Assembly: GCA_964017235.1 (NCBI GenBank)
Contig: OZ024927.1
Coordinates: forward strand, 29,531,160 to 29,595,159
DNA length: 64,000 bases
DNA from: Sabellastarte sp. h YS-2021
Lineage: Eukaryota; Annelida; Polychaeta; Sabellida; Sabellidae
Direction of reading: 5' to 3'
Part shown: one piece after another, positions 45,525 through 57,391 of the stretch
Position numbering within the stretch: position 1 is the first letter of the stretch
Layout: the number at the start of each line of letters is the position of its first letter
The notes under the pieces: model-generated
Databases searched by the model: none
What the model saw: the letters and a program-made list of their open reading frames with translations, nothing else
Told to the model about the DNA's origin: nothing
Translations under genes and position numbers: made by a program

Positions 45525-45670
45525 AAATTTATTATCTGTTCCTTGTGCCATTGTCAACCTTTGCCTCAAAATTTGATCAAAATCTGTCAGTAACTTTGGA
45601 AGTTTTTTTGCAACAGCAAACGGACAAATGCAACCCATCAAAAACATAACCTCCTTGGTTGAGGTAACTG
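45525..45670 (-). repeat. AGGAGGTTATGT repeat family, reversed fragment
   Basis: The reverse complement contains GAGGTTATGTTTTTGATG and the following GTTTGCTGTTGC region, matching the start of the repeat at 27515. About 145 bases are recognisable. Confidence 0.55.
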
Positions 45671-45707
45671 GATTTGAAGTATTTTTTGTCTCTGTTTACA
45701 CATTAAC

Positions 45708-45932
45708 TAGCCTTGCTTAAGGCTCAAATTTGCATGATATCTTTTCAAACATGCACACAAATATTTGGTATTCATAAAGCACTCATACATGTTATGAGAT
45801 AGAAGCTTATCATAGCTGTATGTTGCTTTAAAAGTCAGTACATGTATGAGTACACTATAGAAACTGAAACTCCATTATCTGAACTGAAAACTTTGCCTAA
45901 CTGCAAAGAAACTTGAGCCTTCAGCAAGGCTA
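45708..45932. mobile_element. 225-bp MITE with 11-12-base target duplication
   Basis: The ends are TAGCCTTGCTTAAGGCTCAA (left) and, reverse-complemented, TAGCCTTGCTGAAGGCTCAA (right). The flanks ACACATTAACT occur immediately on both sides (45698-45708 and 45932-45942), a clear target-site duplication. A truncated relative is at about 4598-4690. No coding sequence. A duplication this long would fit a Mutator-like mobiliser, which is inference. Confidence 0.85.
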
Positions 45933-46103
45933 CACATTAACTGTCATTACACCCTGAATCCTGTCCTGCTTTTGTTGTTGAAAGATCATTTTTTGCCACC
46001 TTTAACAAAATCACTACTACTTACTTAATATGTTCAGAATACAGCATTGGCCAAATGACAGATAAAATGGGAAAACTTCCCGAGTGACATAAAAGAAAAA
46101 AAA

Positions 46104-46179
46104 ATATCACCAATGAAGATAACAATATTATACAGGTGCGCAGCACGAGTGTTATATTGTTAATCTTCATGAGTGATAT
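46104..46179. repeat. 76-base imperfect palindrome
   Basis: ATATCACCAATGAAGATAAC is answered by GTTAATCTTCATGAGTGATAT across a short GC-rich centre (GGTGCGCAGCAC). The arms are about 36 bases with several mismatches. It could be the core of a foldback element or form a hairpin RNA; no transcript evidence is available from sequence. Confidence 0.65.
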
Positions 46180-47916
46180 ATGTTTCTGTGTATGTCTAAA
46201 GAGGGATGTTTTAGTACTTTTATTATCCACCATTTTGTATGATATATGGGTTAAATAACATGAATATTTAAAGAGAGAATGTGAAAAGGCTGTCAAAAAG
46301 CATAGACAACAGTGAATATAAAAATCTCAATCTTTAACTTGCAATAGCTCCTTTATTTCTGCATCGATTGTTATGCAACTCACACGAGCAGAAGTGCTGT
46401 ACAATAACTTTTCTAATGATATATAATACATATTTGGAGGTAACATAGTTTCCGAGATATTGGTGAAATACCGGAAGTTATTTACACAAGTTATCCATGG
46501 TACGGAGGCGCCGTTGTATACAAATAAAATACATCCCGGTCTGTATTTCCCCATATTTAGGGCAAATACATCGCGTGGTGGATAATAAATGACTACATTC
46601 ACTATTCACAACCTATATCCATCTTAGGTTCTAATTTCATTTAGTAATTTCATTGCATATTCATAAATTGGTCTTTAGTGTTATTTATCAGTGTAAGTTT
46701 GTTTTGCTGTTCCTCGGCAATTCCGTTGTCTTAAGTTTACTGAGACTTTGGTGTCCAAATAAAATTCCAAACTAATCATGATTCTTAGAACTCACTCCTA
46801 GCATCCAGGGGCAATTTCTATGTTATTTGTCATTGCCAATGATTTGGGAATCATTTGATGACATTCCTTACCCTCATGAAATGTTGTTTGGTGTTCAGGC
46901 AAGTATGCAGTATACTTCCCAACCTGAGAATAATGTGGATTCCAGCTGTTTATTAAGAATTTCACAAATTGGCTGCCACAATGCCATTTAGAGAAAAAAT
47001 TGTGATTAAGGGAAGTCCCTTAAATATTCTTGATGGTGGAACAGCACTATAAAAAATATTAGAGCATGTTTGTATTATTGTTAATTTTGTAGTAAACAAT
47101 GATTATTTAAACACAATAAGTAAAAAAGCTGTCCAAACTTCATCACCTTACACAGACCGTGGTCAAGTTTGAATAATTTAGGATTACTAGTATTTAATGC
47201 TTATAGGGTTTTACAATATGTTAAGTGAATTTAATTTTATTGTTCCAGGGAATAAATATTATGATATAGTAGTTAACATGCTCATCTGGCATCTCAGAGG
47301 CCATGGACTTAGCATAAGAAATGTGACATTTGCCACTAGTGACAAAACAAAGCTAAATAATCAAATTTCAGCCAATTTTACATCAGATAGAGACACAACA
47401 GAGCCCTACAATGTTGTCAGAAAAAATCACAAATGTGTAAAGAATTAAAAAAAAATAAGGAAATAGAATGGGCTTTTCTTACTTACAAATTAACATTTTC
47501 ACTCTTAATCTCCACTATACATTTAACAAAAATGTCGGTAGTTGCTTATCAGACAGTACATTACAAAAGTAATATCTACTGCTTCCCTTCATCTCATCAA
47601 CTACAATTATGATGTAACTGATGACTCAAGAACTGTATGCACAGAATAAGCTATGTGAAGTAAATCTTCTTGTAAAATTATATGCCGGCATTATTATATG
47701 AATATTTTCTGAGAGACAGATGGTTGTGATAGATTTTTTTATCAACAAAGCACTGAACAAAACAATTCTACAACATGTAATTAAGCCTTTAATCACCCTG
47801 CAATGATTAAGTATATGAAAACACTAAAGGCAATTCATGTCAATTCAGTCTTAACTTATTTTGAAAATATTACATTAACTTGGGAACAAAGACTCCCTCT
47901 TTGGATTTTTAATTTT
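46180..47916. other. intergenic, no gene
   Basis: A reverse-strand open frame at 46327-46602 lies in a slightly GC-richer stretch but has no recognisable domain or splice support, so it is not called. The rest is AT-rich. Confidence 0.5.
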
Positions 47917-48854
47917 TACCCCACAGCCCTTGGCCTGTATCTCGGAAACCATAAGGTGTAGGAAGTTGATACGTGGTAGGAACATTGGTTACAGGGTGTA
48001 GGTGTGCAACATCATGGTGTGACTTTGATTTCACATTTGACCTTGCCGTAGTGACCTTGACCTATAAAATCTTGTCCGGGCTATATCTCGGAAACCAAAA
48101 GGTGTAGGAAGTTGATACTTGGTTGGGACATTGGTTAGGGGGTATAGGTGTGCAACGTCATAGTGTGATTTTGATTTGACCTTTGACCTTGCTGTAGTGA
48201 CCTTGACCTATAAAATCTTGTCCGGGCTGTATCTCGGAAACCATAAGGTGTAAGAGTTGATATTTGGTAGAGAAATTGGTTAGGCGGTGTAGGTTTGCAA
48301 CATAATGGCGTGACCTTGATTTGACCTTTGACCTTGCCGTAGTAACCTTGACCTCTAAAATCTTGACTGGGGTATATCTCTGAAACCATAAGGTGTAGGA
48401 AGTTAATACTTAGTAGGGACATTGCTTAGGAATTGTAAGTGTGCAACATCATGGTGTGATCTTGATTTGACCTTGTCATAATGACCACTAGTTTTAAAAT
48501 CTTGTCTCGGCTATTTCTTGCATTCTGTAAGGTGTAGAAAGTTGACACTTGGTAGGGGTGTAGGTGTTCGTCATGGTATGACCTCTAACTTTGGCTCTGC
48601 CAAATTTTGAGTTTACTGATTAATGCTGGGCATCTTTCTATTGAAATGTCTTGTTTTAATACTTTATCTGTACATACATTTTCTTTCTCTGAGACATTAT
48701 TTTCTCTAGTTAAACATTAGTTGGACCTTTTTTAACTGACACTGCTCTGAAAGTATCCCAATCTTTCTACTGTTTCACTACTTCTATATCGCACGGTGTT
48801 AAAAACTATTTTCCCAGAGTGTGGAGTATGGGCATCTCTGCTATTTTTTTTTTT
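47917..48854 (+). mobile_element. ~145-bp-unit dispersed repeat, copy B
   Basis: Starts with TACCCCACAGCCCT but the hairpin is cut off and joins directly to the first unit. About four units follow, then the same tail as copy A (TTTACATACATTTTCTTTCTC-like and TTTAACTGACACTGCTCTGA). Two perfect DR1 motifs are inside (48177 and 48322). Confidence 0.85.
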
Positions 48855-48969
48855 GAATTTTTTGTCATCTCAACAAGATGCATTAGACTCCAGACTGGAA
48901 TGTCAATCTTGAAATGACTGGCCTGGCTTTTCATTGCATTATGTAAGCTTCATACATCTTCATTCAAAG

Positions 48970-49110
48970 CAGGAAGGGGTGGTGATAAGACACTTGTCTC
49001 CCACCTGTCAGGTTATGGGTCAAATCTCAGGTTTATAATGTAGAGTCTTGACCAACAAGAATACACAGCTTTCCTGCACCCCCAATTACCTACCATGATG
49101 TCATATTAAA
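48970..49110 (+). mobile_element. possible tRNA-derived SINE
   Basis: GTGGTGATAAGACACTTGTC followed by a B-box-like GGGTCAAATCTC (49017-49028) and a T-poor tail. The spacing fits a tRNA head, but the match is weak. Confidence 0.35.
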
Positions 49111-49119
49111 AGTTAATGT

Positions 49120-49254
49120 CCCATTCACACTGCAGGTGGTACATCCCACGGTTACAAGTTTTCCCAAGTTAGTGGACCTCAGATGGTAGTTGAAGAACGG
49201 GTGTTTTACCAAACACGGCCTACCGTGGGGGATACCGCCTGTAGTGTGAATGGG
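49120..49254. mobile_element. 135-bp MITE
   Basis: Left CCCATTCACACTGCAGGTGG; right reverse-complemented CCCATTCACACTACAGGCGG, continuing through CCCACGGT on both sides, for about 33-base inverted repeats. A single end of the same family is at 17410-17445. Confidence 0.85.
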
Positions 49255-51263
49255 GGTATTTTATGTTCATCATGTTTACAGGTACAACACATTCTAATAT
49301 TGCACATACATTCCCATCATCAGCCTGATAACTTCATTATTTTAGAAATAATGTAGAAATTCATATCTATGTGGGTACATTAAGTCCTCATCAAGGTACA
49401 TTAACAAGTTGCTAAGCCGATATGACTGAGGAATTCAATATCCTACACATGAACTGATCTGACTTCTCTTGGATAAACAAAACACCAGAAAAAAGTGTCA
49501 CAAAGATGGTGTGACTACCAATGATATTAACATGAAATTGAAAAGAATAACACTACTTGTCGGTAGTTAAAGGTGGCTGATTAAATGCGTCCTTTGGAGA
49601 ATTAACTTCTTCCACAAGAATGTGGTTTAAGGTACGAGTTCATACTTTAAAATAAATATTTTGTATGCAAGTTTTTGTCATTTAAAAAAAGGATTTGATT
49701 TTGATTAAGTAAGTGAATCCCCCTTGGGTGTTTATTTTCTGCACCTATTTTTCGGAAAGGAATATAAATATAAGGAAGAGTCTGCCCAGTAGAAAAAAGG
49801 CATACAGGACTAGCACTATCTTTTATGTTTTAAAGAATCCATGTTAATAATGCGCGGTAAACTACGAAATTAATCATAAAATGAGTAACATCAAAGAGAC
49901 AAATAAGAATTCTATAGTGTCAATAAAGTACCTTACATAGACAATTTTTAAAAGTGTTCAATATGCTTTTATGAAATGTTGATTTCTTACTTTTTTCTCC
50001 ATCTTATGTAATAGATCTAATAAAAGGGGAACAATCAATAAAAAGGTGCCCTCTTCCTTTGATACAACATTGAATTTTGTATGGGATTTATTTGATGCAT
50101 ATGTAAACTAGTAACATCAAAGAAAATACTGATAATCAATCTTCTTATGTTTCAAAAGACAGAGTTGGTATTATCACTCACATTTAGAACCCCTTCAACA
50201 TACTTCAGCTGTTGATTTTGAACCCATTGGACTGACCAATGAAAAATGATGAAATTCAACTCCTTTGCAGGGTTCAAAGGCCGTCTGTTTACTAGCACTT
50301 GTATGGCAAATGTTTATTTCTGTGGCAGCTCATTTAAAAGAACTGAAGTCTTAGCACTTCAGCCCTATGCACATATATGCTGTTGTTAATTTTCTTTGGC
50401 TTGCACATTAGTGCGATTTTTCCTAGCAGTTTTCAGTAAATTGAGAAAGTATTTTAAACTACAGTGAAAGTGGATAGAATAGTTAAAATAATCATATACG
50501 GACATCCCTCTGTCTATTATAGGAACTTAATCCTTCCCCAAATAAGACCCTTGACTAGTGTGTCCCTTTTAAAATTGCTGGTAATTGCAGTCCTCATTCA
50601 GTCAAACCTTTTTATGTGTCTGTTTACACACACTGTATTTTGCCATCTCTCTCCTAGTAGTTAATCTCTTCACAATGAGTATGCATATTTTTTCCAATTA
50701 ATATATTTGTGCATAGTTCTGGGATAGACTGCTATTTTTAACCTGTTGGGAATCCAAATATTAATGAAAACTTGGGGAAATCAGTATAAAAAGCTGTGTG
50801 GTTTTTGACAAAATTAGAAAATTTTCTAAATAGAAAAATCCGCACCGGTAGCTGCCGCGATGCACATATGTATAAGCAGTGAACTACTTCCATTATTTCT
50901 ATTTTATTTAGCCACACCACGCTAGTGTACAATGGGCTTTAGACACATGTGTAATATGAGAAGGGTCATCTTGTCTTTTCTCTACTTGCTAATAACTTAA
51001 AGGTTTTCTTAACATTCACACTTTTCCAACTGTGAAAGCACCTTTTAAAGTTATGTATTATTATGTTCTGATACCATCTGATATGTGTTTTTAGTTCTAA
51101 TCATAAGCCATTTTATGAAGTATGGCTAATACTTTTCAAAGTCCATTTTACTTTAAGAGTATGCCGTTTTACAAAGTGTCTGGGCTACCGTCAGTAACAG
51201 ATTTACAAATATAGATCTCAGTTTCCGGTAGCAACAACTGTCGGTAATTTTCAGACAAATTCC
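49255..51263. other. intergenic, no gene
   Basis: AT-rich; no repeat relative or credible gene seen. Confidence 0.55.
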
Positions 51264-51372
51264 AAGTCAGATACATCCCATACCTGGCCTAGAACTCAGA
51301 CAGTCACCCTTCCAAGTACTAACATAGCCCATTACTCTTTAACTGTAATAAGATGGGTATTCATCATGCTAC
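51264..51372 (-). mobile_element. 5S-rRNA-derived SINE, copy 3 (reversed)
   Basis: The reverse complement carries ATGGGCTATGTTAGTACTTG and GGGTGAC, then GAGTTCTAGGCCAGGTATG, matching copy 1 at 23321. The 5S-like part is the most recognisable; the tail is lost. Confidence 0.75.
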
Positions 51373-51474
51373 ATAAAAATTCATAAAAATTACATGATCC
51401 CAAAAAACCCACAAAAAACGTGATCTGTAGAAGCACAAGCTTTGCTAGAGCTCATTCTTAAAAACAACCAACTA

Positions 51475-51590
51475 CATGTAGTCTCAAGTAGTTTGGCCAG
51501 CTTGTCTATTTACCACCAGGCTGAGATTTGAACCCCATAATGACTTAGTTGGAAGGTCAGTGTGCTACCACTGCATCACCATGGTAATGA
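51475..51590 (-). mobile_element. tRNA-derived SINE head (reversed)
   Basis: On the minus strand the A box TGATGCAGTGGTAGC (51564-51578) and B box GGGTTCAAATCTC (about 51523-51535) are both good. The spacing is near that of a tRNA, but the arms do not pair well enough for a functional gene. Confidence 0.6.
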
Positions 51591-53657
51591 ATTATGATGT
51601 ACAAACATTGATATTTAAATTTTAAAATATCTTAACAGTTTTAAAAGTACAAATTAATAATTCTATAAATTGTATAAAGTATTTATTTATTGGAAATGCA
51701 TGCACACATTTAATATCTATAGTTTCTGATGTTACCAAATACCAAAATGTCTTTTTAATAGAATTTACAAAAAGAAGAACAAAATACATTTATGACACTT
51801 CCTGAAATCATTAAAATCTATTAAACATACTCAAAACTCCAGATTCAAAGAAACATCAGAAACTTGCTCAAGGCTATCAAAAGCTTTTGTACTGTCTGTA
51901 CAATAAGAATATCACATGCCTTATTTCACAAATTTGATCATTTAAACCATGCAATTTAACTGACAATTTGGGCCATATTTAATGATTTATTTTTCTGCAA
52001 GAAAGAAAATTGGTCTTTCTTGTCCTTCTTTGCTATACATATTGACTAATTGAGATAATTTGTTGCTAGATTTATCTCCCACTTAAATTTCTCTGTTGTC
52101 AAATACATTGTAATTAAAATTAGGCAACAGGACAACCTGAATTTAAAATTATAAATTAAGTGGCCAGATTGCAAATGTAAAATTACCTCCAGAAAGAGAT
52201 TATATCAGCAATTTAGACATAATCTGCTGAGAAAAAACACTAGAAAATTGTATGTGAAAATTGTAAGTTAAAATCACTTCAGTTATATATCTATTGAAAC
52301 ATAACCTTTCAGTTTCAATTTTTCTACTTCTTTTCAGTATGTATTCCTTCAAAATTAAAGATGAAATGGGAGATAATGAATGTTTAATACAAGCATGAAT
52401 TCATATTTGTTTTAATATACAGGTATATATATTTCAAAATGTCAGTGGGACTGTTTTTGTTGGATGGCAGTTTATAGTCCTTCACCATCTGCAAAATTTA
52501 TCATCAAATCTTTATTTGATGATGCAAGCTAAGCTTCTGAAAACTTTGTGTATGTACAAATTCAGTCACAGCTAACCTAGTTTACTTTGTTATTGCAAGC
52601 ACCAAATAACGCTAATATTATTTTTTATTTAAAACCATTGTTTTCACATGATATGGAAATATATTTTAGCAGATTCTGGGTGAAACTTGGGAAAGGCTAA
52701 AATTAGACACAATTGCCCTGATTCAAGTTAAGAATTCACTTGGGGGTGGTTGACAGCAGTATGCAAGAACAGATTTTTAGGTGTTTTTTCACTGATTTAA
52801 TTTACATTCAACAAAAATACGAATTGCTAAAAATATGTCTATGCATCTGAAATCATGACACATCCAAATATTTGCAAAAGTTTGAGTGCCCAAATGAGAT
52901 TTTTGTGGCACAATTCCGGTCAAACTAATCACAAATACCAATAGCTTTAATTCTGCCAGCAAATACACTCATTCTCTCTCAAAGTTCCAGATACCTCAGG
53001 GGAAACTTGCACTGTAAATGGATACTTGATTAAAATTCACTGCCTGTGATGCTGAAATCAAGGCTTCAATGCACCTCTGGTCGTCTGGGAGATCATTGCC
53101 TCTTTCCTTTATAATGGTCAGAGTTTTTAACTTCCAGACTGTGTTGAGTCTACAAATCTTCTTAACTTAAAAATCTTTCCTACTGTAACTTCAAACTGGT
53201 ATAAAATCATTCCATAACATATTAATAATAATAAACACTAAATTAAAATCAATATTTGGGGAAAGTTTCCACCATATATGAATAACAGGCAAAAAGCTGT
53301 GAATTGATAACTTGCTTCATAGAGAGCTAGATGCTAATGGATTAAGTATTTGATCATCTACTTAGTGACACTTGGTTTCAGATTTTAATCAGGAGACATG
53401 AGAACTGGGCCAATGTTCAGCAGTTTGGGACAGCAAACAGAGAAAAGTCCTCTTAAGAAAATCAGCTTTGAGGGCAATGGCTGAAAGAAACATAACCCTT
53501 AACCCTAGACCTTCAGAAACCAGAATAACTATGTGACATTAACAAGACAACTGCAAGATTAGGGAGAATCTTTATTAGGAATACATTGTGTCTTCTAAAA
53601 TGTCTCATCAATGGAAGTTTTGTTTATTGTGTCATTTGTCAGTTTGTATATCTCTTA
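51591..53657. other. intergenic, no gene
   Basis: AT-rich with nothing recognised. Confidence 0.55.
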
Positions 53658-53783
53658 TGGGTGTGTTCCACTGTGGCCGACTTGTCAGTAACTATGGATT
53701 TTTCAAGGGTCAGGAGCAATGTTTACAGAGTTGGTTAGGATCAGTTGCAGTTTCCCAGCTTGTCGTGGTGGATTGACAAAATA

Positions 53784-53797
53784 TCAAACATGTTTGA
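53784..53797. other. 14-base palindrome shared with the MITE at 13848
   Basis: TCAAACATGTTTGA, perfect dyad symmetry, followed by CATTCCACCGACC. The same 14-mer at 13961-13974 is followed by TATTTCTCCGGACC. Position near one end and shared context suggest a transposase- or accessory-protein-binding site; this is inference. Confidence 0.45.
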
Positions 53798-54089
53798 CAT
53801 TCCACCGACCCTCCCTACTCTGTATACGGACCTTGGCTCCACCCACCTGCCGTACACACAAACCGACCATACTTGAAAGGAAACTGACCTGTTGTAAACA
53901 TGACTAACCTGACTTGGTCACTTCCAATCAAGTTGGTAACATCTCAGCAGGACAAGCCGGGAACACATTATGACAAGCCATAAACAGAAACTGGCAAGAC
54001 GGTTACAGCAACAGACAAGCTGGGATGTGTGTATGACAAGCCAGCCTCATTTTACTGACCCACGGCTTATCAGCTATGAAATCTATGAC

Positions 54090-54097
54090 TATATAAA
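54090..54097 (+). promoter_or_regulatory. TATA box of the Harbinger accessory gene
   Basis: TATATAAA about 188 bases before the ATG at 54278, followed by GCGAGTCGG. The mirror-image box at 56822-56829 serves the opposite gene. Confidence 0.5.
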
Positions 54098-54277
54098 GCG
54101 AGTCGGTTTGCAAATGTATCATTTGGAATCTCGCATCTGACTGATTACATCTGGCAGCATTTACGATAAGGCTTTTGTTTTTTTTTACAAATTAACTAGG
54201 ATTTAGTGTTAAGATACAAGTTGAGTGACTTGTGTCAGGCTTTTGATTTTTTACAAATGTTGTTTTTACAAAGAAAA

Positions 54278-55623
54278 ATGGGTCTTAAAAAGGGCAGAAG
54301 AGTGAAGAAGATAGAAGTCCCCACAGACACACCTACCGAGTTTGAGTTGGGGATACAGCTACTGATATACTGAGGAGGAGGGAGCAGAGAGAGAGGGAGG
54401 AGGAGGCACAGAAACAACAGAGGGAGAAGAGGGAGGAAGCCATGAGGGAAGAAACAACACACTCAGCAAAGGAGGAAGTGGCTGCAAAGCATGGAAAGAA
54501 GTTACACAGAATAGATGCAGAGTTTGGAGGAGAGGCGGACATATCTCAATAGCACTCCAAGAATAAGATGGGGCATATGACAAACATCTACCTCACGGAC
54601 TCAGATGGGGAGGCTATTGTGGAGTTTCTGAAGTTTCTGACAATGAGGAGCTATACAACAAGACCAAGAAACTTAAAGGACAATGCCAGGAAGGAATGCC
54701 TTTGGGAGAGGTTCACAAACAGTAGCAAGCTGTCTGTCAAAGTGTACAAGACTTGGTTTGAATCCCAAATGACTTGCTATGGCAGACTCATGCAGTCCAA
54801 GGCTGGCCAGGCTCCAAAAAATGACAGAGAGGCAGAACTGGATTCAGGATAAATTCCACTTCTTGAAGACACACATCAGATGCAAGGGACTCAGCAAATC
54901 TTTAGCCTTCAAGTCCCTGGCTTGAGGATCCAGTGCATCCGCTGCCTCAGCACACATCTCTAGAGGTTCAACCGTCATGGATAGTATGGAAATCAGCATG
55001 CAATCAGACATCACAATACAGCCTTCAGTTACAAGCCCCAGCACAGTTTCCCAGTATTCTTCAGTCGACCAGGAGGTCATGGACCAGTTTGCACAGAAGA
55101 AAACCATGCTGTCACAATTTCGCAGCCCAAGGCAGGAGACTACCAGCACAGCCTTCTGCAACTACCAGGTTGAGGTCTTAGAAGATAGCGACTTTCAAAA
55201 TTCAGAGTGAAACTTTTAAGTGGCATCCAGAACAGGTCAGAGGAAAGGAGCCATCAGCCCCAGGAATCACAGCAACCTATGCTTTCTAAGAGCTGCAGTG
55301 CAACTCCTACATTTGTGCCACAGACATTTCAACAGCCACAGTACCAAGCTGCCAGGGAATACAGACTTAGATGCCAGCAAGCAAGGTCATCTCAGCAGAG
55401 CCAAGTGGCAACCAAAGGACAGCAGCAACACAGAGGGCAACCAACATCCTTCATAGTTGTTGACGACCAACAACCCGGGCCTTCAAGACCACTTACTTTC
55501 ACACTGACCCCAAAAAAGCACTTCAATCCACCGTCAGTTGCCTCTGCCACAGTCGAAGAAAGTCAACACAACATATCAGGACTCTCGAGCTTCTTTGCAA
55601 ATCTACAGTTAGTGATGATCTAG
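54278..55623 (+). pseudogene. MADF/Myb-like DNA-binding protein of a Harbinger transposon, broken
   Basis: In PIF/Harbinger this partner protein binds DNA and helps the nuclease find the ends. The start MGLKKGRRVKKIEVPTD is at 54278. A stop follows after about 28 codons, then an Arg/Glu-rich charged stretch (frame +1, ending AEFGGEADIS and a TAG). The MADF-like part follows at about 54568-54852 (LTDSDGEAIVEF, ECLWERF, KTWFESQ, YGRL, GQAP). A frameshift in the A-run near 54819 shifts the rest (DKFHFLKTHIRCKGLSKS), and a TGA interrupts again. A Gln/Ser-rich C-terminal part runs to 55623. At least three stops and two frameshifts make it nonfunctional. The family assignment rests on motif memory. 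Confidence 0.7.
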
Positions 55624-55935
55624 CAGTAGATGGAGACACCAAAACCGTTTTCACCAAGTGACACGCATCCACAAGCTGCCTCTCCTCCAACCACCACCAT
55701 GCAGTAAGTACATCAGCAACAACCAGCCCAGCCTAAGTCAGCTGACCCCAAGCAGCAACAGCAGTAGAACCACTGCACTTGCCTACCATCAGACCTTTTC
55801 AGGACTACTGCAGTAAAATTTATAGGTCCTTCTCAGGATCATCCAAATCTTCCAAAAACAATTATTCAACTTGTTGTTTAACAAAAATTCCTATTTGGAA
55901 TTTTGGAATAATAACTTTAAAAAAACTTTTGTCTC

Positions 55936-55979
55936 CCCCCCCCCCCCCCCCCCCCACCCAAAAAAAAAAAAAAAAAAAA
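55936..55979 (+). repeat. poly-C then poly-A tract
   Basis: About 20 C followed by a short ACCC and about 19 A, inside the Harbinger relic. Prone to sequencing and assembly error. Confidence 0.9.
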
Positions 55980-56149
55980 GTGAAAGTCTGGCCAAAGACC
56001 CAAAATGAAACTTTGGTCCCAAAAAAGAAAAAAATTGGACCTCAAAAAGTTGGCAATACTTTGCGTTATAAGATTCTTTGACATTTTTGTGAATGATTTT
56101 GACCTTTGGATCTAACTTTTTCAGTTTTGACCTTTGAGAAAATGTTGAA

Positions 56150-56697
56150 GTTCTCAAAATATATCCATAGTTCAGAAGGTTTTGGACTAAGAAATATTTT
56201 GCAAATTTGCCGGAAAAAGAAATAAAAAAAAAGATCTTTTAAGGTTTACAAATTTGGAGTGTCAATGTGAGACAATTTTACAGAACTTGTGTTGAGGGAA
56301 TTCTGATTTGTTTGGAAAGAACTGGAAATGTATTGGATTTTTTTGTTAATTTGTTGAAAGCAAGAGCAACTTAAATAAAAGTTCTTGGAATAATTGGGTA
56401 GTTCTGAAAAGGATTTATAGACGCCAGTGTCTTCTGTGCCATGTGTTCCCCAATGAGGTTAAAAAAGCAGGCGGCATCCTGACAAAATTCTGGTAGCCTG
56501 GGATATCAGTCTGCATTAAGTCGGTCGGCCAGGAGGATTCTGTAACATCCTCTTTCTTCTCTTTGAAGTATCCAGGGCATGACCAAGGGGTTTGGTGGCT
56601 TTCTTCTTCTCCTAGGTGGTGACTGTTGCTGTGGTGTTGGCTGTAGGGCAGGTGGTGTTCCTTGGTTCAGATGTGTCCTTTTCTGTCTGCAAATCAT
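56150..56697 (-). pseudogene. Harbinger nuclease (transposase) N-terminal fragment
   Basis: From 56697 leftward: Pro/Gln/Arg-rich leader, then PWILQREERGCYRILLAD. After a one-base shift come DIPGYQNFVRMPPAF and NLIGEHMAQK. I recognise this as the conserved N terminus of animal PIF/Harbinger DDE nucleases (WILQRxERGCY, DIPGYxNF, MxPxxFxLI). The catalytic DDE region is absent, so this copy cannot transpose itself. Its promoter box is at 56822-56829 (reversed). The left boundary is approximate. Confidence 0.7.
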
Positions 56698-56821
56698 TAT
56701 GAAATTAAAATACTAAACTCAATAAAGAACAAAAGTATCCTAAACTTCTCTAGAAAGTCTCAGTGACGTGTAGCTGGCATCTTTTCAGTGGCAAATGATG
56801 ATTTATGGCAGGCAGAAGAGG

Positions 56822-56829
56822 TTTATATA
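56822..56829 (-). promoter_or_regulatory. TATA box of the Harbinger nuclease gene
   Basis: TATATAAA on the minus strand, preceded by GTCGGGATCAAGCC, about 125 bases upstream of the nuclease relic. Confidence 0.5.
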
Positions 56830-57391
56830 GTTTTGGCTTGATCCCGACTCTTGATCCTGAAATTAATCAGTTCAGTCAGGCTGAGTCGGGAAAATGCTTC
56901 AGTCTGGTTGGTTGTCATTACAGTTTGTTGGGGCTTGATACGGCTTGTCTGTTAGGGGTTTATGGCTTGTCCTGGTAGTTTCCCATCTAGCAATGCTTTT
57001 TTCTGGATTTTGATACCCAAATTTTGCAACTGACCATAGAGTCATAGAGTCGGTTATCAGGTCAGCTCAAGTGGAACACCCCCATGTGTTGGACAAGGAT
57101 TGCCCAAAAATGCAAATTTTGTGTTGGAACTACTGTATTGGATGTTGTTCACATTAAAAATAAAAATAACTGATGCATCACACATTCTACCGCAAGCCCG
57201 TACCTCTCTTAGTCACCATGCACAAGTGGTAATGACATTTTCATGAGGTAATTATCTCAATGGGAATATGTTATATGCAAATTTCAGATTTCTTACACAG
57301 AACATCTCACATGATCATGTTAAATGATTCAATCCCTTATCCTCAAGGGTGATGGGACAGTGGAAATTAGTACCACTTCACGTTGCCATTT

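Larger units (their letters stand above)
53658..57084. mobile_element. degenerate PIF/Harbinger DNA transposon, ~3.4 kb
   Basis: Terminal inverted repeats TGGGTGTGTTCCACTGTGGC (left) and, reverse-complemented, TGGGGGTGTTCCACTTGAGC (right), extending about 27 bases. Inside are two convergent gene relics: a MADF/Myb-type DNA-binding protein on + (54278-55623) and a Harbinger nuclease N terminus on - (56150-56697). This two-gene plan is the hallmark of PIF/Harbinger. Each gene is preceded by the same TATATAAA box at a similar distance from its end (54090-54097 and 56822-56829 reversed). Neither gene is intact and most of the nuclease is gone. The flanking trinucleotides (TTA and TGT) do not match as a target duplication. 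Confidence 0.8.

Noticed and set aside
46327-46602. 91-codon reverse frame
   Set aside because: No domain, no splice support and next to a palindromic repeat; not enough to call a gene.
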